Shown: piece after piece, positions 10,609 through 20,011 of the stretch | Layout of the letters: each line of letters starts with the position of its first letter | How positions within the stretch are numbered: position 1 is the first letter of the stretch | NCBI GenBank assembly: GCA_001586965.3 | Contig: LUCW03001996.1 | Coordinates: 12,501-37,500, forward strand | From: Sphaeroforma sirkka | Lineage: Eukaryota; Opisthokonta; Ichthyosporea; Ichthyophonida | Direction: 5' to 3' | DNA: 25,000 nucleotides | Translations under genes and position numbers: made by a program | The notes under the pieces: generated by a model | What the model saw: only the letters and a program-made list of their open reading frames with translations | What the model was told of the DNA's origin: nothing | The model's database searches: none

Positions 10609-10989
10609 TTATACATAGGGGTTCAAATTTAATTGTGTGTCCACGCACGCTTATATATACACATAAGACATGCTGCATCCGACTGTGCATTTGAAAATTC
10701 CCCCCTGCTAGTTATGTGTATACATATAGTGATCGATCCGTATTACCACAAGTTTTTATGTATGCATATGTACATATATCTATGTTCTTTACCAAATCTG
10801 TGATCACACTGAAATTGTATTTTTTCTCTTTTTCCCTATACATGAGCAAAATCTGAACTGTTATCTCATGCTAATGCTGAATGGGTCCTGGCCAAGTACT
10901 ATTATCTCTCTGGACAATGGGCTGCCCCCATGGTTTGCATCTTGGCCCTAATTCTCGTACACAACCACTTCCTGTATTCACAGATCCTC

Positions 10990-11144
10990 ATGGGTTTAAT
11001 CAACAATGGATGGTTGTCCATCCTTATTCTCTGTATATACACTATCTGCAACGCCGGCTTAGCTCACGGCAAACAGACTGCTGCACAACTAATAGACGAG
11101 GCGAGGAAGTTGTTGGCACACAAAGAATACGATGACGCTCTCAG
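10990..11144 (+). CDS. DNAJC3: DNAJC3 exon 1: signal peptide and first TPR helix
   Basis: Encodes residues 1-51 and two bases of codon 52 (Arg). The signal peptide has its hydrophobic core at residues 8-20 and possible cleavage after Ala22 or Ala25. The first TPR helix, [21 protein letters not shown], follows. The donor is CAG|GTGAGT at 11145. Confidence 0.92.
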
Positions 11145-12329
11145 GTGAGTGTAGTCTACGAGTATGTTTGTATATATACATATATATATATATGTATACA
11201 TATACGCAAACATACATGTATTATAGTTAGTCAAGTGTGAAGGGGTAACATCAATAGTATTGGTTGATCGCATTGTACATTGATGACGGTGTCCGGTGAG
11301 TATGGTCAGCTTGATAGCCTGAATCCAGGTCTAGAATGTGTGTTTTGCGTTTCTGAATGCGGGTTGTACGTAATATCGTAAACTGTTCGAGAAAGCCGCT
11401 TAATTGGCCAGCCTAGGATTGTATTCGGTTTATATATGTTGCACCTGTTATCCTGTCCACTCCATGTACTAGTTTGAAGACACTATGAGTGCTGAATATA
11501 CTTGTAGCCTTCCTGACTTCCCACGGTGTAATCGGCGGTGGTAGGTATGATGTAGTATCTCTTGGTTCTATATTCGGTCCTCAATTGACAGATGGAATAT
11601 ATTATAGACTTTGAATGCATAGTAGTTTCCGACCATTGCAGGGCCTTTCCTCCTGCGAGTATCGGCTATTTGGTGGACATTTTTATTGAGCAATCGCAAA
11701 TTACTTCTTAGTACTTCCGATAAGACTATATGAAGACGCTTCCAGTTTAGAAATTATCAACAAGCCCTTAAGAAAGTGAGATGTATGACGAGAGAGATGC
11801 AAATCAAACACATATAATTTCGTTCCACATTCCAAAGCGTGCAACGGCTGATGTATTCACGTCTCCAATACGCCATAACTTAACACCCCTACCCGTCACT
11901 CGTAACAGACTCTATGGAGACGCCATCAGTATAGAGCCCGACAACTATATGCCCTATTTCCAGCGAGCAACGGCCTACTTAGCCGTGGGGGTCTCGAAGC
12001 CTGCCCTGGCTGATCTCACTAAGGTCATCGAACTGCGACCCGATTTCTCGCACGCCATAATCAAAGCCGGTGAACTGCACCTGAAGGTGAATGTACCGAA
12101 CTTCCTCGGCATATGCAGTGTTCTATGTGCCTTGTGTGATGTGCGCATGCTATATACGTATTTCATACGCCATTTGTTAAAATATATGTATGGCTAGTAC
12201 AGGTTCATATGCGTTTTTAATTGTAATCGATTATATATGGGTCTAATCATGGTTCAGATTGCTCAATGGGGTGATTGGTGCGTCGATGTATCTTTAACCG
12301 ATGTTCACCTTACCAATGATTCCCATGCG

Positions 12330-12370
<41 letters not shown>

Positions 12371-15300
12371 CGTATCAGTTGGTGTACAGCGTGTGATTCT
12401 TACTCTGTATTCCTCTCTTTGCATCCCGTAGTTAGGTGATCTGGAGGAAGCAGAGAAGACCCTTTCAACGATCAATGACCAAGAGAGTCTCCAACTGTTG
12501 CACGATGTCACTCAAGCACGCAAGTTCAAGGCAGAGTATGTGAACAGTCACATTAAGCTACACGAAACAACATACAGCAGCCGTTATGAGGCCACTGCAT
12601 GGCATGAAAACATCCCTTGAGTTGGAATCGCATCCTGTCGCTATAACTGTGTATCGTTCACGTCATATCTAGCCCGTACGAAGGTTCTGTATTGAATATG
12701 GTACAGGACAAAGTGGTTACAAATCAGCTAATGCGGGTCAGCTATGCGGGCTGAGTGATGGAGTGATGTCCATGGGCTTTTTCGGCGTATCCCTATGGTG
12801 CTATTTACAAATGGTTCATCACTCAACCACGTCTGTGTACCATCCTTGGCACTGTGTATAGTGGGTTTATGGCAGCTGATTGGGGACACTAACACAAAGC
12901 CGAGCGTGATCTGAGCAAAAACCATTGAGCTGTGTTTACCACCTTTACCAATATATCTGCAGATGGCTATGTATTATATCATCACTCACTCACCCCATGT
13001 CTTTGTACCGAACTTTGCGCCGTATATAGCGGGTACAAGGCGGCGGCTGCTGGGCAGCTACACGAGGCCGAGCGGGATTTGAGCAAAGCCATTGAGCTGT
13101 GTGGGGCTGACGTAGACATGCGCCATGTGCGTGCGGATGTGCGCATTAAGTTGGGACTCATTGGGGAGGCGATCCACGATGTCTCCAGAGCGGTCAAGAT
13201 GACAAACAACGACGTTTCAGGTAGGTCGAGATAGCGACGGGTGCAGGTGGATGGTGGGTTGGTTAGTTGCCGGTGTTTGTCGGACTATGCTGTATGTACG
13301 TGTATTTTCTCGTATAGATGTGTGTATGTGGACGTGTGTTTTCTCGTAAGGATGTGTGTAGGTGCACGTGTGTTTTCTTGGATGGATGTGTGTATGTGGA
13401 CGGGTGTTTTCTCGGATGGAAGTGTGTATGTGCACGTGTACGTGTATGGATATGGTGTCGTGGTCTGCCCTCTGTACTGATGCCTGGGGCTTCTTTCGAC
13501 CGTCTTTGGTTTGCAGGTTACTTGAAGCTAAGTTTGTTATACTTCCAAATCGGGGACGCGGAGAAGAGTCTGGACGAAATTAGGGAGTGTCTCAAGCTAG
13601 ACAACGACCACAAGGAATGCTTTAAACATTATAAGGTACTGCATACGAACTTTATAAACCTAAAACCCTAGAACCCTAAAACCCTAAAACCACAAGGAAT
13701 GCTGCACTGCACACAAACTTCACTCTTCGCGAAGCACTACACAGGTGCAGACTTTCATACATTACGGTGTTGAATACAACTCTATGACTACAATCACTAT
13801 ATGCAAGCCGTAGTATGTACTGGATGAGATATACAATACAGCTGTATTTAGAGACACTCGGTAGACGTTACATGGTACCAGACTCACGCATTGTTATGTG
13901 CGCGCCTGCAGATCAAACGCATACCTGTGTGGCCAGTCAGGTGGTCGTTGTAGACATCTCCTGGTGACCGCTTCTTCTAGATCGAATGCACATTTATTCT
14001 TGATTCAGTTCTTCGATGTATCGGTTGGGCTGTGTTGAAGTACGCCGTTATTTAGCACTCGTATTTATTCCAAAATATCTCGTACGGCAGGCTTGGTACT
14101 AATCCCTTTTTCTCTCCCCCCCCACCAGATGGTAAAGTAACTATTTAAACCTTTATTTTATTTCAAAATACGTCGTAAGGTAGGCTTGGTACTAATCCCT
14201 TTCTCTCTACCCCCCCCCCCCATCAGATGGCAAAGAAACTATATAAGAGTATTTGTATTTATTTCAAAATATTTCGTAAGGTAGGCTTGCTAATCCCCTT
14301 CTATCCCTCCCCCCATCAGATGGTAAAGAAACTATATAAGAGCATTCAAGGCATCGACAAAGCGGTGAACGAAGACCGCCACGCCGACGCCATTGAGAAG
14401 ACGCACAGAGCACAGGTACTGTATGTAGAGAGTCTATGCATGGTTGTTCACAGTGTGTGCAGGTACTGTATGTGGAGAGTATGCATGGTTGTTCACAGTG
14501 TGTGCAGGTACTATATGTGGAGTGTCTATGCATGGTTGTTTACAGAGTGTGCAGATACTATATGTGGAGTGTCTATGCATGGTTGTTTACAGAGTGTGCA
14601 GATACTATATGTGGAGTGTCTATGTATGGCTATTTAGAGTGTGCAGCTGTTTTAGAGTTTAGGGTTGTGTTTGATGAGTGTGCAGATATACCTGTGCGAT
14701 AGAGAGGAAGGAGAGAGCTCAGGTACTACATGTAGAGTGTCTATGCATGGTTGTTTAGTGTTTACCAATAGTTGAATATATGTTGTTGGTTAGCGTGCGT
14801 GTACACCAATGATATAGAGTTGACGCACGTAGCAGAATTACTACATGAGCAGAATGCGTGCAAATTTAAAGAAACTATATATGTATATAGGCAGTTATCT
14901 CTTATGGCGTATGCGTATAAACACATGTATATTCACAGATATTTCTGTCACTCACATAAGTATATATATATATATATATCAATATCAGTATCAATATCAA
15001 TTTATATACACATATCAATATCAATATTAATATATCCATATATATATATACAGGAAATTGTCGGGGACCATCCGGCGTTCACCACCTTCTTCAACAAGCG
15101 ATTATGCAAGACATACAGAGCCAACAAGGATGCCGTGAAAGCCATTTCGGCATGTTCTAAGGCCATTGCAGGCGATGAGATGGATACATCGCTCTTAGTT
15201 GATAGGGCGGAGGCTTACATTCTCAATAATGATCTGGATAAAGGTATACGGAAGATGTATGAGATATGCGTGTATAGATGGTATATATATATGTGTGTGT

Positions 15301-17539
15301 GTGTATGTATGCATGTATGCATGTATGCATGTATGTACATGTATATCTATATCTATATCTATATCTATACACATAATATACTTACATATATATCGCATCT
15401 GTCTGTTAAATCATCCTAATTCTACATTTTACTAACATTTGACCCATATGTTCTGCAACTGTTACATCAGCCGACGCTGACTTCCAGACTATTCTAGATG
15501 GTGACTCAGAGAACCGCGAGGCGCAAGAGGGCAGACAAAAGGTGGCCCAGCTCAAAAAACAGGTATGGTCCTGAAAGCCTGTTGGGTCACACGGTTGATT
15601 TGTACTGAGCAGTCCACATGGGATATAGTAGCGGTAGTATTACGGGTGGGTTTAAAATGGGTGGTCATATCGCTTATGGGACTGCTTTCTAATGATGAGT
15701 TCATTAACAAACGTTGCGAGATCTATATTCAGATCCTTTAAAACAGAGAGAGGTGTACTCCATTACTTATTGCCGGTGGTACCTATTCGTTATGCACTGT
15801 CCTTTAATAAGCCCTAGTGATAGCTTGCCCATGAGTGTGTAGGCGAACGTTCGCCTTGTCTGGTGACTCGCGCCATGTTTATCTGTTTTAAACAGATAGA
15901 GATGTTCTCCATTACTTATTGCCAGTAGTACTTATTCGTTATGCACTGTCCTTTAATAAGTCCCAGTGGTAACTTGTTCATGAGTGTGCAGGCGAACGTT
16001 CGCCTTATCTGGTGAGGCACTGTTTATCTGTTGCGTTAAGTTGAGACTGCACAGAGCATTTTGAGTTTGACTCCGATAAGAGCGCGTGGGATGAGTGTCA
16101 ATCCTAGAGCCAACGTCCTGAGCTTTCTTATTATATGTAGTTTTTGCGGTGTGGATATCAGAGGTTGTACATGACGCGAAGGATCAGGCAGAGGGTGTGT
16201 TCATTGATAGGTACAAGTATATATACCGTACGTACGCATATATGTATGTGTGAATGTATATGCATATGTATATGAATGTGATATGTATATATGTGTACAT
16301 TCACCCATACACACACGAATAACATCCTCATACTGCGCTGTACACCCCATCTCTCGCACACAGGCATCGAAACGGGACTACTACAAGATCCTGGGTGTGA
16401 CACGAAGCACCAAAAAGAAGGACATCCTCAAGGCATACAGGAAACTGGCCCTAGAGTACCACCCCGATAAGTTCGAAGGGTCGGATGAAGACGAGGCGGC
16501 GATAGAGGCCCACAAGAAGCGGTTCATGGACATCTCCGATGCGAAGGAGGTCTTGACGGATCCAGGTGTGCGTGTGCGGATGGGTGTGTGGGTGGGTGTG
16601 TGGGTGGGTGAGTGTATGTGTATGCGCGCGTGAGTATTTTGTCTGTGCATGTGTGTATGTATGTGCGAACGCGGGAGTGCTGATGTGGTCCTGTGTGTAT
16701 AGTGTAATCTGGTGGGGCTGAGATGCGAATCCAACACAACATACAAGAAAAGTACGTAAGAAAGCTTTTTCATGCTATTCTTTGATGCTAAGGCCGTCTT
16801 GGCGTACAAGTGCGGTACAAAGGGTCTGGTGATACTATGAAAGACCATAGGATTGTATGATGAAGTGGCTCTCATATACACTACCTCAGTACCAGGTGTA
16901 GATGCTGGCTGGGTTTATCACCAGGATGTGTGGGCAATACGAACAAAGGATTGGCTTTCTCCGTGCAATCCTATATTGTGTGTGTGTATGTGTGTGTATG
17001 TGTGTGTGTGTGTGATTGACGTTTATCATCAATTATTCTATTAGAGCACACCAACTACATACGTCTTCACATACATAGGATTATACGTCTTCACATACAG
17101 AGAATTGTGCGTGTACTATAAATAACGTACTTAGATGACACCATACATTCGCCCCATACTTTCGCTATCTATATTGAATGTTGTCTTGTTTTAACCATAC
17201 CATGTGCAGAAGTGAACGGCAGACAGCTCGATACTTTACGTATTCTCGGCAAATATCTAGATACTTTACGTATTCGCGGCAACATCCCAATCTTTTCCGA
17301 ATCGAGTTCTCGTCTTTTTTTTAACCGTCTTACGTTTTTGTCCACACCGCCACACAGAGATGCGCAAGCAATACGACCAAGGTATCGATCCGATGGATAG
17401 CGAGGCCCAGAAGGAGCAACAACAGCAGCAGCAATGGGGCGGGGGAGGACATCCGTTCTTCAACCAAGGCCACCGACAGCAACACTTCCACCAACGCGGC
17501 GGAGGGGGTGGTGGTGGGTTCAAGTTCCGATGGGGATAA
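10990..17539 (+). CDS. DNAJC3: DnaJ homolog C3 / p58IPK, ER-lumenal TPR co-chaperone, ten exons
   Basis: The family acts in the ER lumen: its TPR domain binds unfolded clients and its J domain stimulates the Hsp70 BiP; in animals it also dampens PERK/eIF2alpha signalling. Exons: 10990-11144, 11909-12086, 12432-12535, 13030-13220, 13517-13635, 14320-14415, 15054-15243, 15471-15562, 16364-16565, 17358-17539. They sum to 1509 nt with matching phases, giving 502 residues; from memory human DNAJC3 is about 504. Visible parts: signal peptide (residues 1 to about 22-25, hydrophobic [15 protein letters not shown]), TPR units across about 28-370, including [19 protein letters not shown] and DLTKVIEL, two cysteines ten residues apart (C234, C244, in [12 protein letters not shown]) at the place of a reported disulfide in mammalian p58IPK, and a J domain from 380 with HPD at 408-410. 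A Gln run and Gly-rich tail end in FKFRWG. No KDEL-type signal is present, as in the family. The ATG at 10990 is chosen because it starts a clean signal peptide; an in-frame ATG at 10930 would add 20 residues. Confidence 0.96.
11282..11308 (+). repeat. Diverged copy of the DNAJC3 exon 1 donor region
   Basis: GATGACGGTGTCCGGTGAGT resembles the exon 1/intron 1 border GATGACGCTCTCAGGTGAGT at 11131-11150. It lies 151 bp downstream; 21 of 27 bases match by hand alignment. Confidence 0.5.
11909..12086 (+). CDS. DNAJC3: DNAJC3 exon 2: TPR
   Basis: The acceptor GTAACAG ends at 11908; the first base completes an Arg codon. It encodes [18 protein letters not shown] onward through [11 protein letters not shown] and ends GELHLK in phase 0 before GTGAAT. 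It aligns in order with human AVDGDPDNYIAYYRRAT and DLTKVIQL (recalled from the family). Confidence 0.95.
12331..12368. repeat. (AT)n microsatellite in DNAJC3 intron 2
   Basis: A pure AT run of about 19 units, some 60 bp upstream of the exon 3 acceptor. Confidence 0.97.
12432..12535 (+). CDS. DNAJC3: DNAJC3 exon 3: TPR
   Basis: The acceptor TCCCGTAG ends at 12431 after a pyrimidine-rich stretch. In phase 0 it encodes [18 protein letters not shown] and ARKFKA, then leaves GA before the strong donor GTATGT at 12536. Reading past this donor gives about 27 more codons before a stop, so intron retention would truncate the protein. Confidence 0.9.
12711..12935 (+). repeat. Two decayed upstream copies of DNAJC3 exon 4 start
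   Basis: Copy A, from an AG at 12712-12713, reads GGTTACAAATCAGCTAATGC then GGGTCAGCTATGCGGGCTGAG and would encode [10 protein letters not shown], against [10 protein letters not shown] in the real exon. Copy B (12817-12935) repeats the intron end CATCACTCA..GTGTATAG and exon sequence CGAGCGTGATCTGAGCAAAA, but has a stop and indels. Acceptor-like AGs at 12713, 12861 and 13029 are 148 and 168 bp apart. Confidence 0.85.
13030..13220 (+). CDS. DNAJC3: DNAJC3 exon 4: TPR
   Basis: The acceptor TATATAG ends at 13029; the first base C completes GAC. It encodes [36 protein letters not shown] and [16 protein letters not shown] and ends in phase 1 before GTAGGT. Two decayed copies of the exon's 5' part lie upstream in the intron. 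Confidence 0.94.
13517..13635 (+). CDS. DNAJC3: DNAJC3 exon 5: TPR with the cysteine pair
   Basis: The acceptor TTTGCAG ends at 13516. It encodes [18 protein letters not shown] and [19 protein letters not shown], very close to human YYQLGDHELSLSEVRECLKL as recalled. It ends in phase 0 before the weaker donor GTACTG. Confidence 0.96.
13655..13703 (+). repeat. Telomere-like tract followed by a copy of the exon 5 tail
   Basis: 13655-13691 holds degenerate CCCTAAA units (AACCTAAAACCCTAGAACCC, then TAAAACCCTAAAACC). Directly after it, CCACAAGGAATGCT (13690-13703) repeats exactly the exon 5 sequence at 13608-13621, 82 bp upstream. The similarity resumes as CTGCACACAAACTT against CTGCATACGAACTT. 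Confidence 0.8.
14052..14345 (+). repeat. Triplicated exon 6 splice-acceptor unit
   Basis: Three tandem units of 93-98 bp. Each has TTTATTYCAAAATAT, CGTAAGGTAGGCTTG, a C-rich pyrimidine tract, CAG and ATGGYAAAG. AGs end at 14128, 14226 and 14319. Unit 1 continues ATGGTAAAGTAA (stop), unit 2 ATGGCAAAGAAACTATATAA and stays open in frame into unit 3, which is the real exon 6 start. Confidence 0.92.
14320..14415 (+). CDS. DNAJC3: DNAJC3 exon 6: TPR helix, flanked by splice-site arrays
   Basis: 32 codons in phase 0: [18 protein letters not shown], then [14 protein letters not shown]. The acceptor CCCATCAG ends at 14319 and the donor GTACTG starts at 14416. Upstream, the acceptor plus the first codons is present in two further copies; downstream, the donor region is repeated about five times. 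Use of the acceptor ending at 14226 would add 31 in-frame residues. Confidence 0.93.
14408..14650 (+). repeat. 45-47 bp tandem array of the exon 6 donor region
   Basis: The unit GTGTGCAGGTACTATATGTG then GAGTGTCTATGCATGGTTG recurs with its CAG ending at 14415 (real exon end), 14462, 14507, 14554, 14601 and 14646, spacings 47, 45, 47, 47 and 45. A further copy is at 14717-14760. The first three retain AG|GTACT; later ones read AGATACT and lose the GT. Confidence 0.93.
14960..15050. repeat. TATCAA-type and AT microsatellite before exon 7
   Basis: TATATA runs and TATCAATATCAG-like hexamer repeats lie immediately upstream of the exon 7 acceptor, leaving an AT-rich rather than classical pyrimidine tract. 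Confidence 0.8.
15054..15243 (+). CDS. DNAJC3: DNAJC3 exon 7: TPR
   Basis: The acceptor TATACAG ends at 15053. It encodes [36 protein letters not shown] and [17 protein letters not shown] and leaves one base before the donor GTATAC. It corresponds to the human AIRVCSEVLQMEPDN and LKDRAEAYLIEE segments. Confidence 0.94.
15471..15562 (+). CDS. DNAJC3: DNAJC3 exon 8: last TPR helix and linker
   Basis: The acceptor ACATCAG ends at 15470; the first two bases complete GCC. It encodes [18 protein letters not shown] and [11 protein letters not shown] and ends in phase 0 before GTATGG. It parallels human REGLEKAQRLLKQ, just before the J domain. Confidence 0.93.
15741..16038 (+). repeat. 149-bp tandem duplication carrying a 14-bp palindrome
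   Basis: Copy 1 is 15741-15889 and copy 2 is 15890-16038. Shared blocks include CTCCATTACTTATTGCC, TATTCGTTATGCACTGTCC, TTTAATAAG and GTTTATCTGTT. Each copy contains the perfect palindrome GGCGAACGTTCGCC (15842-15855 and 15991-16004). It lies in DNAJC3 intron 8. Confidence 0.93.
16364..16565 (+). CDS. DNAJC3: DNAJC3 exon 9: J domain
   Basis: The acceptor CACACAG ends at 16363. It encodes [20 protein letters not shown], then [14 protein letters not shown] with the HPD motif needed to stimulate Hsp70 ATPase, and an acidic insert EGSDEDEAA. It continues into [14 protein letters not shown] and leaves one base before GTGTGC. Confidence 0.97.
17358..17539 (+). CDS. DNAJC3: DNAJC3 exon 10: J-domain end and Gly-rich tail
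   Basis: The acceptor CACACAG ends at 17357; AG completes the Glu codon. It encodes [17 protein letters not shown], a six-Gln run, WGGGGHPFF and a seven-Gly run ending FKFRWG with TAA at 17537-17539. The human protein has the same layout (EMRKKFDDGEDPLD, then a Gly-rich tail). Confidence 0.96.
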
Positions 17540-18138
17540 CTGCACATGCACATACATAGAGATGTAGATATATGCGTGCATGTATGTATGTATGTATGTA
17601 TGTACGTATGCATGTGATTGTGTATACAAGACTGGACGCGCGCGAAGGTACAAGTTCTGTGGAGGACGGTGGATTGCCCATATACGTGTGTAGTGTGACG
17701 TATGCGCACTACACTCATCGAGGGTCGCCCGAGTGTGCTGTTTCTACGTGGAGGTCAAACACACGACCACAGCCGATATGAACTGATCGTCGTTTCTATC
17801 GACTCCTCGGGATTAGAGATGAAGGGGGCCGGGAGGGGGTTTTGTTGGAGTTGTTTACTCGTTCATATGCACACATACATCTATATACTACGCACACACA
17901 TCTACACCTACGGAATCACGCAACGGAATAACACGCCTGCATATGCATACACGTGCATCTACGTGAATGCGGCAAGCAAAGGAGCGTGCATTGAAGCTCA
18001 GGTACTCTTATACGGGTGTCTGCTCGACTCTGGTGGCTTCAGGCTATACATCTGCTAGAAACAGTGGGGATGGGGGAGGGGATTATAGGCATCGCGGCAC
18101 CACACTCTGCAACTCGTAACACTTATAGAGAGTAATTT

Positions 18139-18144
18139 AATAAA
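18139..18144 (+). terminator. Possible poly(A) signal for DNAJC3
   Basis: AATAAA in TTTAATAAAAATT is the first canonical hexamer I find downstream of the DNAJC3 stop, about 600 bp away. The distance and AT-rich setting make it weak. Confidence 0.2.
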
Positions 18145-18864
18145 AATTATCTGCAAGTCAGGGGTGTATGAACTTTTTATTATATTCAATATGTCAGCTC
18201 GACTGCGGAACTCTATTATCAAATTGTCTATAAATAGACTTTTAAATTGTTTATAAATATATTTTTCTTTCGTTTCCCGACTGATGAGGATTTGGCATGG
18301 CACGATTATGGCACGATCGGTGAATGGTGTGTACGAAATTTTCAAATGAATGTAGAGATCAACAATCCAAAGCAGAATGTGACGTGTTAACGTTCGGTTT
18401 ATTGGTTAAGCGAGAGTCCGAGTTCACTAGAGTTAAATGCCCACCGGAGACACACACGTGTGGTTGCCCTGAGAACCGAGTCCTGCCAACTTTGAGTTTA
18501 TCCTTTTCACGTCTATATTAGCTCGTGGACTTTGCCTAGAAACTTGAAACGTAAATTTTGAATGTTGCTATTTTAAAGTAATGAGGTCCAGGCACATAGT
18601 GAAGAGTCGCTGAGCCCAGAAACGTAGTCAGTGGCACACCCTCTCCGATGCATTTGAACGCGATGATTTCTAAAGAACCATCAGTGTTACAGTCTCTACT
18701 CAACCAGACCTTAACTAGTCTCGGATCCCTTAGGAATGACCCGTGCCCTGGGTGAAGTGGTCCTCCGTTGGCCCAGATTAGTCATCATAGCCCACGAGGA
18801 GGTACGGCCAATTAACCAGGACTAGTCTGGACCATACAAATTCCTCTCCTTACCCCTGTGGCGG

Positions 18865-18891
18865 CTAAACCCTAAACCCTAAACCCTAAAT
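18865..18891. repeat. Interstitial telomere-like (CCCTAAA)n
   Basis: About 3.5 uninterrupted copies of CCCTAAA (CTAAACCCTAAACCCTAAAC then CCTAAA). This is the TTTAGGG-type telomere unit on the other strand. It is too short to be a telomere here. Confidence 0.85.
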
Positions 18892-19042
18892 CTCTTAGAT
18901 TCCTGAAACCCACGTCGTCCAATATACCATCTCTATACATGATATACACCTCCAGGTAATCCAATCCTCCGTGAGTCAACCCGTAGTCTGTTCGGTACTG
19001 AAAAGTACCGAACTCTCAGTCCTGTCGATTGCTAGTGCTATA

Positions 19043-19268
19043 TTTACACAGCCAAACAGTGATATATCTCCACAGCCAAACAGTGATATATCTACACAGT
19101 CAAACAGTGATATATCTACACAGCCAAACAGTGATATACCTACACAGCCAAACAGTGATATATCTACACAGCCAAACAGTGATATACCTACACAGCCAAA
19201 CAGTGATATACCTACACAGCCAAACAGTGCTAAAGCTACACAGCCAATCGGTATTATACCTACACAGC
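19043..19268. repeat. 24-bp minisatellite, about nine copies
   Basis: The unit CACAGCCAAACAGTGATATA plus TCTA repeats about nine times, the last two diverged. Because 24 is divisible by three, a + strand frame from about 18971 to 19411 stays open and would encode repeated TQPNSDIS. A second + frame is open too, so openness is explained by the repeat and is not evidence of coding. Confidence 0.95.
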
Positions 19269-20005
19269 TACAGTGCAGAACACCTATAGAATCGAATTGC
19301 GTGATAGCACAGCAGGCAACTCCTTATCGCCACTTAAGATATTGTTTGCGACTATGTGTTCACATTGGTTATGAAGTACGATATGTCAAAGGTTCATATG
19401 GGCATACGTGAGCGTATTCATCACCCAAGTCAAACTTATACGAATTAAGTGGTAGTACACAGTGTAGCGTATAGTCGTATACGTCACAGTCGTAATCCAT
19501 ATAAATCATCGATGGCCAACTAGTTCACGTGAGCCAGGCCGAATTAGCGCCCAACCGGAATGCAAACGTGGCTATATGGCATGGAGGTAGTGTTCTGTGT
19601 TTGAATGTACATACTTTTTTTTTCATCACATACAGGTTCAATAACGTATATTTTCTCTTGAATAGGGATATACAGTACGTTTACATACAACACTCGCCAA
19701 TACATGGTCACTCGACTCTCAAATGAAAGTCATCTTTGCACACATCATGGGCACCGGTGGCTCTGGCCTGAGCATAACAAGATCATGAGAGCTATTCACA
19801 CTTTAACTCGTTGCCTACACCCGCATTCGTACTCAGGTGTGTACGAATGTTCTAGTATGCACCATGTTAGTAAACGTTAGCAACCGGATCACGTATTGAT
19901 AAGCCTTATTCCCACCTATGTTTGATCGGAGAGAAGTGCAGTTATGGATTACCACACACAGATTCAATCGGATGCTGGACACCCTATTCACTACTATTGA
20001 CTTTG

Positions 20006-20011
20006 TTTATT
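20006..20011 (-). terminator. Possible poly(A) signal for TFIIA large subunit gene
   Basis: TTTATT on the + strand is AATAAA on the - strand, about 440 bp downstream of the TFIIA stop. It is canonical but in AT-rich sequence. Confidence 0.25.

Larger units (their letters stand above)
5895..10989. other. Intergenic region, about 5 kb
   Basis: Between two co-oriented genes I see no recognisable protein or RNA gene apart from a doubtful 70-codon ORF at 7429-7641. The left 1 kb presumably includes the 3' UTR of the upstream gene, but no clean AATAAA was found close to its stop. From 7700 to 8560 and 10424 to 10608 the DNA is mostly dinucleotide microsatellites. From 9290 to 10075 it carries two diverged tandem duplications. 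The promoter of DNAJC3 should lie just left of 10990; no clear TATA element was found there. Confidence 0.6.

Noticed and set aside
10930..10989. Upstream in-frame ATG as the DNAJC3 start
   Set aside because: It would put a second hydrophobic stretch before the signal peptide. The ATG at 10990 gives a normal-length signal peptide and a total near the family length. It is not excluded.
19043..19268. Regular repeats as a possible CRISPR array
   Set aside because: The units are contiguous 24-mers without unique spacers, in a eukaryotic genome; it is a minisatellite.
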